DNA of 64,000 nt from Agapetus fuscipes (lineage: Eukaryota > Arthropoda > Insecta > Trichoptera > Glossosomatidae). This document shows, piece after piece, positions 20,041 to 29,727 of this stretch; the first letter of the stretch is position 1, and every line of letters begins with the position of its first letter. Under the pieces are notes generated by a model, which was not told the DNA's origin, did no database searches, and saw only the letters and a list, made by a program, of their open reading frames with translations. The stretch spans positions 2,728,001-2,792,000 of the forward strand of contig OX637345.1 in NCBI GenBank assembly GCA_951799405.1, read 5' to 3'. The translations under genes and the position numbers were made by a program.

Positions 20041-20240
20041 ATTATTTTCTAGTCTTCTTCTCCGTCGTGTCAGACACTACACTACTCTTGCCCAGTGTCG
20101 GGCAACATCCACTGCTTCACCATTACTCTCCATTAGGTCGGCCAGTGAGCAGCTTGTTGGGCAGGCCGGGCAGATCCGAAGATGAGCCATTGACTGTTGG
20201 GCTCCGCATTCACAGAGCGTGGTGTCATCTTGATTTTCCA

Positions 20241-20340
20241 GTAACGAAACGGGAAATCATTTTTTGACACTCTCGTTGGGATTCTAACCCGAGCTTTCAG
20301 CATGGAATGTAGCACTCTACCAACTGCGCAATCGACCGAA
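20241..20340 (-). mobile_element. SINE-B head only
   Basis: Minus-strand GATTGCGCAGTTGGTAGAGT and GGGTTAGAATCCC are followed by GTGTCAAAAAATGATTTCC, and the copy stops inside the body. Confidence 0.65.
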
Positions 20341-20885
20341 TATGACATGAAAAAAAAAAATACAAAATAACAACGGCATTCAAAAATACGAAAACTTTTT
20401 AAATGAATAAAAGAATCTTAAATCTTCTTTATTCCCTTTTAATTTAATGACTGCGAAACGACATTACACAAAAATCCTGAAGTCGTTTCAGGAGCTGAAA
20501 AAAAATATTACACAGAACGCAATGCTGTGGAACTAGGGCCCTTTCCCTGATTTACGGGATTTCACGTTTATTTTTAATATGCGCAATGTGGTTCCATTTT
20601 AGAACGACACAGTGACAAAACGACAGGTGACATAAGGACACATGACAGAACGGCGCATGACAGAGCGACAAATGACAAAACATCAGAGGAAAGCACATCA
20701 CAATGACAAAGCATCACAAGACAAAACATCACATGACAAAACATCACAAAACAAAAAACAGCATAAAGGCATCACAAAAATGTGTGACATGAGAAACATG
20801 AGAAAATGAAGCTCATGTTATTTGGTAAACCTTATAAAAAACATTAACGCCCTCGCATTTTAATTATTATTAGATAAAAAAAAAA

Positions 20886-20955
20886 GTAACTAAGCTGCAC
20901 GTAAAGGGCAGCTTCTTACCGCGTTATCCTCGAAGGAGTCGCATATGGCGTGTGG
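20886..20955 (-). mobile_element. SINE-B 3' fragment
   Basis: Contains CTTACCGCGTTATCC and CGAAGGAGTCGCATATGGCG, the end of SINE-B, between the FB1 arms. Confidence 0.5.
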
Positions 20956-21112
20956 AAGAAAAAAAAGTTTGTGTTGTTTGTGATGTTTTGTCATGTAATG
21001 TTTTTTTAATGTTCCGTGTGCCGTGTGCTAATGTTCTGTTTTGGGTACGTGATGTGTTGTCATGTGATGTTCTGTCCTTGTGTTGCTTTGTCACAGTAAT
21101 GATTTGCAGGCA

Positions 21113-21415
21113 CCAAAGGTCCATCCAGCCTTATTGCAACTGGGTCTTGCTTGAGAATTGGCGCTTTGTAGCGACGACGACTAAGCTCGTAAAAAGGTCG
21201 ATAGCTCAATTGGTAGAATGCCGAGAGCAAGGGTTCGATCTCAAGGTTTACTCAGCCTTCACAAGAAATGAGAACCAGCCCCCCCGGAAGCTGGGAAACC
21301 CCCACTTCAACTGAAAGTGGTTGGTGTGAGGCCGGCCCCCTTACCTGTAAAAATAAGTAGGTCCCAAATCGCCACATGCGACCCCTTCGGAGATAACGCA
21401 GGCTAGAAGTTGTAA
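21113..21415 (+). mobile_element. SINE-AB dimer, 5'-truncated
   Basis: CCAAAGGTCCATCCAGCC start, junction AAGCTCGTAAAAAGGTCGAT. The SINE-B head has lost GCTTGCATTCCAT between its boxes. Ends GCTAGAAGTTG. Confidence 0.8.
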
Positions 21416-21416
21416 C

Positions 21417-21535
21417 AAACAGAAAACAAATTCCATTTTAATAAACCCTAGCCGCCAACATTGCAGATCAACCGCCATTTATTTCTGTCCTTATATACTT
21501 CTTTCATTTCCTCCAGAGTCATAACCTTTTTCATG
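21417..21535 (-). mobile_element. RTE-1 coding-end fragment
   Basis: CTAGCCGCCAACATTGCAGA to TCCAGAGTCATAACC is the last part of the RTE-1 reading frame. Both UTR tail and upstream sequence are missing. Confidence 0.6.
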
Positions 21536-21605
21536 TTGTTCTGTCATGTATCGTTATATCATGTGCCGTTCTGTCGTGTGTCGTTTTGTCTCTGTGCCGT
21601 TCTAA

Positions 21606-22046
21606 CATGTCTACGCGCAATGTAATCTTTAAAATGGGGAAAAAGATACGCCGTGGGGGAAAAAAAAGTTCAAAATGTCGCCGTGATTTTGGTGGCAAGA
21701 TTTTATTAAAAACAAAAAAAAACTGCCCGGGTAGAAAATAATGATGAATGGTTTTTGGGTTGATATCGCGATCCTTTTGTTTGTAGGATTGTTTGTTTGT
21801 TTGGAGTGCTTTTTTTCATGTTTTCTGTATGGAAAATTCTCGTTTACATGTTTATCGTGTGATGTATGGAAGTTATTATTTTGTGTGTGTGTGTTTTTTT
21901 TGTTTGGTTTCTAATGTCACATTGCCGCTTTGATTGTGATAGATTGGATCTCTTTGTTGGTCGTATTTTTTGTAAAAAGCCTCAATTTGTACACGTCATT
22001 TGTAAACCTCTCTATAATCTAAGTTGCAGAGGTAATGGAACAGATT
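21606..22046. other. No known repeat except a small RTE-1 tail scrap
   Basis: T-rich, with TTGTTTG words near 21777-21800; CTATAATCTAAGTTGCA at 22012-22028 is a stray RTE-1 tail. Confidence 0.4.
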
Positions 22047-22558
22047 TCATGCTATCTAATCTAATCTAATCTCATCAAAGCTGCAAAGATATATATCATT
22101 TAAGATTTATATTAAATGCATTGCCACAAGCAGACATGTATAATTTCGCGCTAACACATGCCGCATGTGGACCTGCAATATAAAAACCCAATCTCAAAAG
22201 AACATAAGCCCTGCAACTCTTGCCGTCCTTTCCTGAAACAGGGGTGACATTGGCAAAGTGAACCATTTTTTTTTACAGTATGGGTGGTCAGCCGCACACC
22301 AACCTATAAGTCAAGGAACAAACATCACAAATTACATTTTTAAAATTAATAAACAATAATATAATATAAACATGGTCATGGACATCAAAAAAAACTAAAA
22401 CATAAAACAAATTTCACTTTAATAAACCCTAGCCGCCAACATTACAGATCAACCGCCATTTCTTTCTATCCTTACATACTTCTTTCATTTCCTCCAGAGT
22501 CATAACCTTCTTCATACAAGCTCTTCTTTTATTCTGACTCTGGATATTCCATTCGTTT
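22047..22558 (-). mobile_element. RTE-1 LINE 3' end with coding end
   Basis: TCTAA tail, full 3' UTR and coding end out to TGACTCTGGATATTCCATTC. Second longest RTE-1 copy here and close in sequence to the 56.7-57.4 kb copy. Confidence 0.85.
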
Positions 22559-22635
22559 AGCTTTATAATTTTAATGTTATTGTTTTGCTAAGTGGTTCTT
22601 TGTTTTTTGTAGTTGGATATAATAAATTGTTTGTG

Positions 22636-22862
22636 TTCCTTGACTTATAGGTTGGTGTGAGACTGACCACCCATACTGTAGAAAATGGTTCACTTTGCCT
22701 TCAGGGAAGGTCGGCAAGAGTTGCAGGGCTAATTTGAGATTGAGTTTTTTTTATATTATAGGTCCACATGCGGTATATGTAAGCGCAAATACGTGTCTGC
22801 TTGTGGGAATGAATCTAGTAAATAATATATGTATTTGCAACTTAGATTAAGATAAGATTTAG
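22636..22862 (+). mobile_element. RTE-1 LINE 3' end (tandem pair, first)
   Basis: A deletion removes AATGTCACCCCTGT. Preceded by TAATAAATTGTTTGTGTTCC, which recurs before the next copy. Confidence 0.8.
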
Positions 22863-22879
22863 ATATAATGAATTGTTTT

Positions 22880-23131
22880 TGTTCCTTGACTTATAGGTCG
22901 GTATAAAACTGACCACACATACCGAAAAAAATTGTTCACTCTGACAATGGCACTCCTGTTTCAGGGAAGGTTAGCAAGAGTTGCAGAGCCCATGTTCTTT
23001 TGAGATTTGGGTTTTTATATTGTAGGTCCACATGCCACACGTGTAAGCGCGCACTTATACGTGTCTGATTATGTGAATGCACTTAATATGAATCTTAAAT
23101 GTAACATATCTTTGCATTTTAGATTATAGAT
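22880..23131 (+). mobile_element. RTE-1 LINE 3' end (tandem pair, second)
   Basis: Same upstream flank (TAATGAATTGTTTTTGTTCC) as its neighbour, so the pair is a local duplication or a long shared 5' segment. Tail TTGCATTTTAGATTATAG. Confidence 0.8.
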
Positions 23132-23147
23132 TTTAGAGGACCTATAT

Positions 23148-23262
23148 CGAGCCGCTTCTACAGCGACGACCAAGCTCGCAGAGGGCTCTTGAGGTGTGAT
23201 ACACACAAAAACAGCGCTCACCAAATACGTCATCCCAACATCATTATTATTATAATTAATTG
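23148..23262 (+). mobile_element. SINE-A1 3' part
   Basis: Starts GCCGCTTCTACAGCGACGAC and ends at CATCCCAACATC with ATT repeats. Confidence 0.75.
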
Positions 23263-23354
23263 AAATGGTTCGTACAGTTATTTGGTATGCACTCTCAAAG
23301 TTCCACAAAACTTTCACAACTCGTAAATGAGATGAAATATTAAAATACTAACGT

Positions 23355-23765
23355 TGCATACATTTCCAGAAGCTACTTCCATACCCTTAGTTTAAAACCC
23401 AACCGCAGCATTTTACCAAAACATCTATGAAAACTGAAACGCTCAATGCAAGCGCTGTTTCAGTTCTCATACATTATTCAGTTTACACTGAGTTAAAATT
23501 TTGTGTTTTTTTGTACTTCGGTTTCAGTTCATAAACTCCCTCCAATGAGGCGTTACTCAAAACCCACTTTCCGTATCTCACTCCAAGAGTAAACCGCAAA
23601 CATAGCGTTTAATACAAAAATGTAAGTTAACTGAAATAGCGCTTCCATTTGAGCGTTTTGGTTTTCATACATTTTTCGGTACAACGCCGTGGTTGAGACG
23701 TTTAAATGTAATGTTTTAATACTTGGGGTAGTGGACGAAGTTTCTTTGGAACTTTCGGTTACTGC
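23355..23765. mobile_element. MITE-4, long terminal inverted repeats
   Basis: About 110 bp at each end are imperfect reverse complements. Examples are TATGAAAACTGAAACGCTCA (23427) against TATGAAAACCAAAACGCTCA on the minus strand (23675), and CAAGCGCTGTTTCAGTT against GAAGCGCTATTTCAGTT. No ORF of note. Exact ends not fixed. Confidence 0.6.
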
Positions 23766-23817
23766 AATCATATTAATAAATGAAACCCTTCTTTAACGTA
23801 GTGGGGTCAAAATATCT

Positions 23818-24003
23818 AATAATAATATTGGGATAATTTATTTGATGAGCGCTGTTTTTATGTGAATCACAACTCAAGAGCCCTCTGCGAGCCTGGTCGT
23901 CGCTGTAGAAAGCGCCGATTCTCAAGCAAGACCCAGTTGCTGTAAGACTGGATAGACCTTTAGTGACCGGTCTTTGGTAAAGGTGCATGAATTTTTCACG
24001 CAG
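23818..24003 (-). mobile_element. SINE-A1 3' half
   Basis: Minus-strand body and tail; the 5' head is cut off where an RTE-1 tail begins. Confidence 0.8.
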
Positions 24004-24274
24004 CTAATCTAATCTAATCTAATCTAAGTTGCAAAGATACGTTACATTGGAGATTCACATAACATGCATTCTCACAACCAGACACGTACAATTTCACGCT
24101 TGCACATGTCGCATGTGAACCTACAACATAAAAACCAAATCTCAAATGGACATACACCCTGCAACTCTTGCCGTCCTATCCTGCGACAGGGGTGACATTG
24201 GCAAAGTGAACCATTTTTACAGCACGGGTGGACCAACCTATAAGTTAAGGAACATACACGACAAATTACTTATT
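24004..24274 (-). mobile_element. RTE-1 LINE 3' end
   Basis: TCTAA repeats at 24005-24023, full UTR to AAGTTAAGGAAC. Confidence 0.85.
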
Positions 24275-24528
24275 AATATTAGGATGATTTATTTGGGGAG
24301 CGCGGTTTTTGTGTGAATCACACTTCATGAGCCCTCTGCGAGCTTGAACGCCAATTCTCAAGCAAGACCCAGTTGCTGTAAGGCTGGATGGAGCTTTAGT
24401 GACCGGTCTTTGATAAAGGTACATGAAGTTTTCACCCATGGTGTATTTTATGTGCTCCACCGGTATTCAAGCCCACAACCTTCCATTTACGAGTCAGATG
24501 TGTACCCACTAGACTACGGACCGATGTA
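24275..24528 (-). mobile_element. SINE-A1
   Basis: Complete from the ATATTAGGATGATTTATTTG end to the head (minus-strand GGTCCGTAGTCTAGTGGG). A 25-bp piece of the body near the GACGACC word is missing. Confidence 0.8.
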
Positions 24529-24570
24529 ACCTTAATTTATCTAACTTTACTTTGTCTAAGTAGCAAATAT

Positions 24571-24833
24571 ATCGATACCTGAAAGGTAAAACTGAATAAG
24601 TGGCATATTAAGCTAACATGGGTTTCTCAGATAAATGCACCTTTTTCCAATTTTCTACGAGAGAAAACACTACAATAATTTGAAAATCCTGTAGTTTAGA
24701 AGTTTTTCATGAGCACTGCCTTGTAATTAGTTCACTTACTATGAGAAGTAACTCCCAATAAAATGTTTTATCCACGATTTCTCAAATCAGTGAATCAGCG
24801 CTTCTTCAGTTTTACTTTTAAGGTGTCGATATA
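24571..24833. mobile_element. MITE-1, intact
   Basis: ATCGATACCTGAAAGGTAAA start and TTTTAAGGTGTCGATA end; interior complete. Best uninterrupted copy in the window. Confidence 0.8.
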
Positions 24834-24834
24834 G

Positions 24835-25125
24835 TGTAACTTCTTGCCGCGTTATCCCCGAAGGGTTTTGCATGTAGCGGGGGAACCTTTTTTTATTTTT
24901 ACAGGTAAGTAACCAAACCACTTCAGTTGGAGTGGCGGTTTTACAGCTCCCGACGGGGCTGCTACTCATTTCTTGTGAAGGCTTAGTAAACCTTGACGGT
25001 ATACTATTTTGGTTTTTAAATAATTATGGAAACGGGAAATCATTTCTGACACTCTCGGCGGGATTCGAACGCGAGCTCGCGGCATGGAATAAAAGCACTC
25101 TACCAACTGAGCTATCGACCGGAAT
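24835..25125 (-). mobile_element. SINE-B
   Basis: Follows MITE-1 without a gap. Head on the minus strand is CCGGTCGATAGCTCAGTTGG; B box CGTTCGAATCCC. Confidence 0.85.
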
Positions 25126-25344
25126 TCAATTTAGTTATACATTTGCAACTGAAATTATAGATAGACTCCCATGGGATTTTTGTAATATCGACCGCTGTCC
25201 AGTGGTTGAAAGTTCTACATACAAGTAATAGGATATTATATGAGGGTTTGCAATGATTCTGCAACTTACGAAGTTCAAAGCTCTGATATTACTTACGGTT
25301 GAAATTTATACAGGTTCTACTAACTCGGACTGAAATTTTGATAA

Positions 25345-25730
25345 CATCTGTACCTTAGAGCATAAACAACGGTAGTCACATTTAATAAAATGTGCAGGAG
25401 ACGAGTTTTAGTGAAAATGTGCACTTTTTTAAACCATCATAACTTCTAAACTAGACGAGATATTTTTGATCTGTAAAAACTGTTTATCTTCTTTTATCGA
25501 TATTTATTTAATGTGAAGTAATGTGAACAACGCATGTGGAACTTCCGTGGTTTATGCTCGCACTTTTATGTGCATCCCACATTTATTACACTTGATATCT
25601 CAGTAACTATGAGTCCGAGGACTCCAATATTTTTACCACTTATAGAACAGCTAATTATAATAATTTCTGCATCATTAACTCAAAAACGCAAAAAAGTGGA
25701 CTTCCGTTGTTTATGCTCTAAGGTACAGAT
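25345..25730. mobile_element. MITE-5
   Basis: ATCTGTACCTTAGAGCATAA (25345) is repeated in inverted form ending at 25730, 32 bp with one or two mismatches. A third partial copy of TTCCGTGGTTTATGCTCG lies at 25544. No ORF of note. Confidence 0.6.
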
Positions 25731-25811
25731 ATTAAAGACCTGTGGTAGTCTAGATGCATAAGACAAATTTTCCATTTCGCTCCCCCAGTTCTTGTTTACC
25801 GTATACGCCAA

Positions 25812-25965
25812 TCTTGTCAAATATGACTTTTTCATGCAGTTGTCTTATGAATCAAATTCTACACCATCTGAGTTAATAATAAAAATCGTAAAACTCGATA
25901 ATGTGAGAGTTCTTTTAAATATTCTTTAAATAAATTTCTTGTTTTCATAAGACACATTGGTCCAG
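25812..25965 (+). repeat. Dispersed repeat H
   Basis: Longest copy: AAATTCTACACCATCTGAGT, then AATGTGAGAGTTCTTTTAAA and TTTCTTGTTTTCATAAG. Confidence 0.45.
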
Positions 25966-26044
25966 TACACATGCAAACATTGCTCATGTAAATTTTTCTC
26001 AATGGCGGATACGGTAAACAAGAACTAAAGCAGCGATTTAATGG

Positions 26045-26420
26045 ACTCAGCACAACTAGGTATAGCTTGAGAATCGGCGCTTTGTAGTGGCAACCAAGCT
26101 CGTAAGAAGTCCGGTCGATGGCTCAGTTGGTAGAATGCCTGCATTCAATGCCGAGAGCAAGGGTTCGATCTTCACCGAGGGTACCAGAAATGATTTCCCG
26201 TTTCGAGGTTTATTACAAAACCCAAAATAAAATACCGGAAAGGTTTACTTAGCCTTTACAATTAATGAAAACCAGCTCCCTCGGGAGCTGGGATACCCTC
26301 ACTTAAACTGAAGTGGTAAGCGTGAGACCAGTCCCCTTACCCGTAAAAATTAATAGGTTCCGAATCATCACTTCGAGGATAACGCAGCCGAAAAGTTACA
26401 CTATATGTGTAGCTTAATTA
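26045..26420 (+). mobile_element. SINE-AB dimer with undeleted SINE-B part
   Basis: SINE-A body end (CGCTTTGTAGTGGCAACCAA) joins at CTCGTAAGAAGTCCGGTCGA to a complete SINE-B that still has GTACCAGAAATGATTTCC and AATAAAATACCGG. Other dimers lack about 80 bp here, so this looks like the older form of the fusion. Confidence 0.7.
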
Positions 26421-26424
26421 CGTT

Positions 26425-26560
26425 GCGTAGCACATGTATTGACATAGACAATTTTGTGACGTCACACGGCCGGGTTGCTAGGGAAAAGGCAATGAAAAAT
26501 TATGTCACTGGTTGCTAAGGACGGCGATCCCATAGAAGTGTGACGGAGCCAAGAAAAATG
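26425..26560 (+). repeat. TGACGTCA dispersed repeat
   Basis: Family reference entry. Core GTGACGTCACACGGCCGGGT, then TGCTAGGGAAAAGGC and TTGCTAAGGACGGC. Related copies lie near 31.75, 32.67, 48.6, 49.7, 59.6, 60.5 and 61.2 kb. Class unknown. Confidence 0.5.
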
Positions 26561-26677
26561 TTCCAAATTCAAATTTGTTCTGAGTCTAGAGTGAGTTTGA
26601 TTTCACTGTACACTAATAGACAAGAGCTGAAAAAAATCTATGAAAAAAAACAAAAACACTTAAATGAAAATTTCTTA

Positions 26678-26790
26678 ACCGCCAACATTACAGATCAACA
26701 GTACAAATCAACATCCATTTTTTTCTGCCCCTACATACGTATTTCATTTCTTCAAGAGTCAAAACCTTTTTCATACAAGCTCTCCGTTTT
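26678..26790 (-). mobile_element. RTE-1 coding-end fragment
   Basis: CGCCAACATTACAGATCAAC to AAACCTTTTTCATACAAGCT. Confidence 0.55.
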
Positions 26791-26832
26791 GAAAATTAAC
26801 AGCAAATTTTGAAATTTAAATTTTCTTATATT

Positions 26833-26905
26833 TTTCTCCACCGTGGATAAAACTCACGACTTTCCGTTTACTAGTCTGTAATGCTAACCACTACACTACA
26901 GACTG
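26833..26905 (-). mobile_element. Isolated tRNA-like SINE head
   Basis: Minus strand: GTCTGTAGTGTAGTGGTTAG and a B-box-like CGTGAGTTTTATCC. No SINE body follows and no tRNA cloverleaf can be completed, so it is not called a tRNA gene. Confidence 0.45.
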
Positions 26906-27140
26906 GACTAATGCTGGGCTACATTTTTGAATGCTGGGGTAACCTTGCCGCCTTTGTAACAACGGTAGGGTTGAAAATCGTTACACTCACTCTTGAGGCA
27001 AACATTCAAAAGTTTTTCTCGTTTTCCCGTCTTTAAAATCGCTTTTCTTCGTTTCTCTCCGTGGTAAAAAGCGGGTCACGACAAATCGTTCTCAGTTAAC
27101 TCGTCCACGGACAAATCAGTCACACGACATTTTGTCCAAA

Positions 27141-27425
27141 CGACTTTTGGGTTGACGACAATTCTGTCACAGGAAACTAGGCCACAGATACTTAACTATA
27201 TAACTCTTCCACATATACATCGGTCACGGACAAGTCGGACATACAATAGTTCGTTCACACGACTTTTGGGTTGACAACAATTCTGTCATAGGAAACTAGG
27301 CCACAGATACTTAACTATATAACTCTTCCACAGATACATCGGTCACGGACAAGTCGGGCATACGATACTTCGTTCACACGACTTTTGGGTTGACAACAAT
27401 TCTGTCACAGGAAACTAGGCCACAT
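27141..27425. repeat. 119-bp tandem repeat, 2.4 copies
   Basis: CGACTTTTGGGTTGAC occurs at 27141, 27260 and 27379, exactly 119 bp apart. Each unit also has GGAAACTAGGCCACAGATAC and CACGGACAAGTCGG. Confidence 0.85.
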
Positions 27426-27558
27426 ATACTTAAAACGACATTTTGGTCACAGATAGATCGTCCATAGACACATCGGTTACAGACAATTCGGACACACGAC
27501 TTTTCGATCAATGACATTTTAGTCACATAAAATAAGTCCACAGACAGCTCCATCACAG

Positions 27559-27648
27559 AAACTGTAACTGTAGCTGTAACTCTGTCGCCATTTCGCTAGG
27601 GGTGGCCAGAGCCTCTGCAGAGTTGCCTCCATTTTTTCCTATCCTGAC
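27559..27648 (-). mobile_element. RTE-2 3' terminal fragment
   Basis: TAACTG-type tail, GTCGCCATTTCGCTAGGGGT and CAGAGCCTCTGCAGAGTTGC; truncated after about 90 bp, between the FB2 arms. Confidence 0.7.
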
Positions 27649-27901
27649 ATAGAAAACAACAATTGATTAAAAGCTTAAGGGCTAGTGTACTGACATTGTG
27701 AAGGTTCATTTTAAAAATAATAATGTAAAAATAAAATAAAGGTTTTCTTCACGAGTGAATTTATTTTTCATTATTAATTAATTAAAAGTACAGTTATTAC
27801 TAACATCTTTCCGAGATCAAGTTTTTTGTGACGGAGTTGTCTGTGGAAATATATTGTTTATATCTGAAATGTAATTAAACGAAAAGTCGTGTGGGCGAAC
27901 T

Positions 27902-28180
27902 GTAGCGTGACTGCATTGTTCGTGACCGATGTGTCGGGGACCGAATTATCTATAGAGTTGTCGTTGATCGAAAAGTCATGTGGACCAACTGTAGCGTGAC
28001 TGCATTGTCTGAGACCGATGTGTCTTTCAGACGAGTTTTCTGTGACAGAAATGTCGTTGACTGAAAAATTGTGTGGACGAACTGTAGCGTGACTGCATTG
28101 TCTGAGACCGATGTGTCTTTCAGACGAGTTTTCTGTGACAGAAATGTCGTTGACTGAAAAGTCGTGCGGATGAACTGTCG
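27902..28180. repeat. 88-93 bp tandem repeat, about 3 copies
   Basis: TGTAGCGTGACTGCATTGT starts at 27902, 27990 and 28083. The last two units are nearly identical (GAGACCGATGTGTCTTTCAG, GTGACAGAAATGTCGTTGAC), a recent expansion. Confidence 0.8.
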
Positions 28181-28216
28181 TGTGACCGATTTGTCCGTGA
28201 CCGAGGTGTCCGTGGA

Positions 28217-28559
28217 GCCGGTGAAAAGTATCAAGAACACATAAAGGGGGCGGAGTTTAACTTGTGACTAAAGGGGGATATTAGAACTTTGCAAGTGGTC
28301 CTTATTCTACGCGAGAACTGTCAAATAACAACTCTCATATGATTTCATTACCAGCCGAGCATTCCATATATCACGTACTTTTAATAAAAGTTACTTAAAA
28401 CCATTTCACACTAGAAAGTTTTGCCATTTTTCTGATGAAAATTTTAAGCAAGTCCCTAAAAATTTTTTTTTTGAGGTTAAACTCTGGTTTATACACTACG
28501 AGTTGAATTATAGAAATTTAATCAAGAAAAAACGTTTTATTTTATTTTAATGTAATTCA
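28217..28559. other. No gene or known repeat seen
   Basis: A-rich sequence; an AAAGGGGG word occurs twice at the left. Confidence 0.45.
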
Positions 28560-28832
28560 GTTCGGTCAATAGTTCACTTTGTAGAGTGCTCGGATTCGAA
28601 TCCCATCGAGAGTGTCAGAAATGATTTCCCGCTTCGGTGTTTATTTCTAACCCCAAAATAAAATACCGGCAAGGCTTACTCAGCCTTCACTGCGATGCCC
28701 CCCCCTTCAACTGAAGTGGCTGGAGTTAGGCAGACCCCCTTACCTGTAAAAATAAATAGGTTCCACCCGCCACATGCGACCCCTTTGGGGATAACGCGAC
28801 GGAAAGGTACACGGATAGTAGCGTAGTTGAAT
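28560..28832 (+). mobile_element. SINE-B
   Basis: Head CGGTCAATAGTTCACTTTGT lost the GCATTCCATGCCGAG segment before the B box GGATTCGAATCCC. Body complete to TAGCGTAGTTG. Confidence 0.8.
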
Positions 28833-28861
28833 TTCATTTTTGTTTTTTTTTTTGTTAATGA

Positions 28862-29062
28862 TTCATATTTCGTAGATGTTTTGTCATATTGTGATGTTTA
28901 TTCATGTGCCTTTAATGGTATGCGAGTTTTTGCCATGTGATGTTTTGTCCTCATTTTTTTTGCCATTGTGATGTATTTTCTGCGTTGTTTTATCATTGAG
29001 ATGTTTTGTCATGTGATGTTTTGTCATGTAATGTTTTGTCATGTGATGTTTCATCCTATCAC
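28862..29062 (+). repeat. FB-type 15-16 bp array, single arm
   Basis: Units GTGATGTTTTGTCAT and variants. The phrase TGTGCCTTTAATGGTATG is the same as TGTGCCGTTCATGGTATG at 51.8 kb, so the array has a family consensus and is not simple slippage. No inverted partner nearby. Confidence 0.65.
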
Positions 29063-29488
29063 CCTCAAAAAGGATTGTCTTGGATTGGAAGAGATGGATA
29101 AGAAGTTGGGTTAACATTGCTGCAAGCCAAACCAAGGATCGTGAACAAAAGAATACAGTACCCACTGTCTTTCCGCGTTGACGAAGGAAAACAATTATCG
29201 CGGAAAAAGTACAGAAAGATCAGACAACAATAAAACATAATACGCAGCTGAGATATGAGGCTGGGGATTAATTATCGGCCAGTGAGCATCTGAACTAGTG
29301 AGGGATGGAGCCTGGAGCCTAGGTGAGGGTGAGGGTGATGGGGAGAAGCAGAAGAACAAATAAGGGATGAGCAAATAAGAGGGCACGTCAGAAAACCAGT
29401 AGAGATGAGAACTAAACCAAGTATCTGTTACAGTAATATTTGTAGGGACAACGTAGACAGCATGAGTAAAGTAGGATAACTGGAATCG
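29063..29488. other. Unassigned; possible LINE coding trace
   Basis: Plus-strand stretch 29078-29160 can be read as DWKRWIRSWVNIAASQTKDR, faintly like the end of an RTE protein. A GGGTGA simple run lies near 29330. The right edge (about 29453-29487) is repeated at 29704-29738. Confidence 0.35.
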
Positions 29489-29704
29489 TTGATTCACTTT
29501 GCAAATGTCACCCCTGTTTCAGGGAACGTTGGCAATAGTCTCAGGGTGTATGTTCATTTTAGATTTAGGTTTTTATGTTATAGGTTCACATGCAGCATGT
29601 ACAAGCACGAACTTATACGTGTTTGCTTGTGAAAATGCATACTTATAATGTGAATCCACAATATTACATATGTAATATTGCAACTTAGATTAGATTAGAT
29701 TAGA
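29489..29704 (+). mobile_element. RTE-1 LINE 3' end with long flanking repeats
   Basis: TTCACTTTGCAAATGTCACC to TTAGATTAGATTAGA. The 5' flank ACAACGTAGACAGCATGAGT to GTAGGATAACT recurs in diverged form right behind the tail, so a target duplication of about 33 bp is likely. Confidence 0.8.
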
Positions 29705-29727
29705 CAACGTGGACCACATGTGAGAAA

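Larger units (their letters stand above)
20599..21605. mobile_element. Foldback-like locus FB1
   Basis: Family reference entry. The outer ends are TTAGAACGACACAGTGACAA (20599) and, inverted at the right, TTAGAACGGCACAGAGACAA (21605). Each is followed inward by an array of 15-16 bp units of TGACAAAACATCACA type (20619-20775; inverted at 20958-21112 and 21535-21600). Terminal inverted repeats made of short tandem units are the hallmark of foldback transposons. Cargo is a SINE-B tail, a SINE-AB and an RTE-1 coding fragment. No transposase is present. Confidence 0.55.
27074..28216. mobile_element. Foldback-like locus FB2
   Basis: The left arm (27074-27556) and right arm (27830-28216) are inverted. 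CCACGGACAAATCAGTCACA and GACTTTTGGGTTGACGACAA on the left match TCACGGACAAATCGGTCACA and GACTTTTCAGTCAACGACAT on the minus strand at the right. Both arms consist of 15-30 bp phrases around GACAAATCGGTC and contain higher-order repeats. Central cargo: an RTE-2 tail and unassigned AT-rich DNA. Confidence 0.55.

Noticed and set aside
20604..20775. CRISPR array
   Set aside because: The 15-16 bp units are directly tandem and diverged, with no unique spacers, and the setting is eukaryotic.
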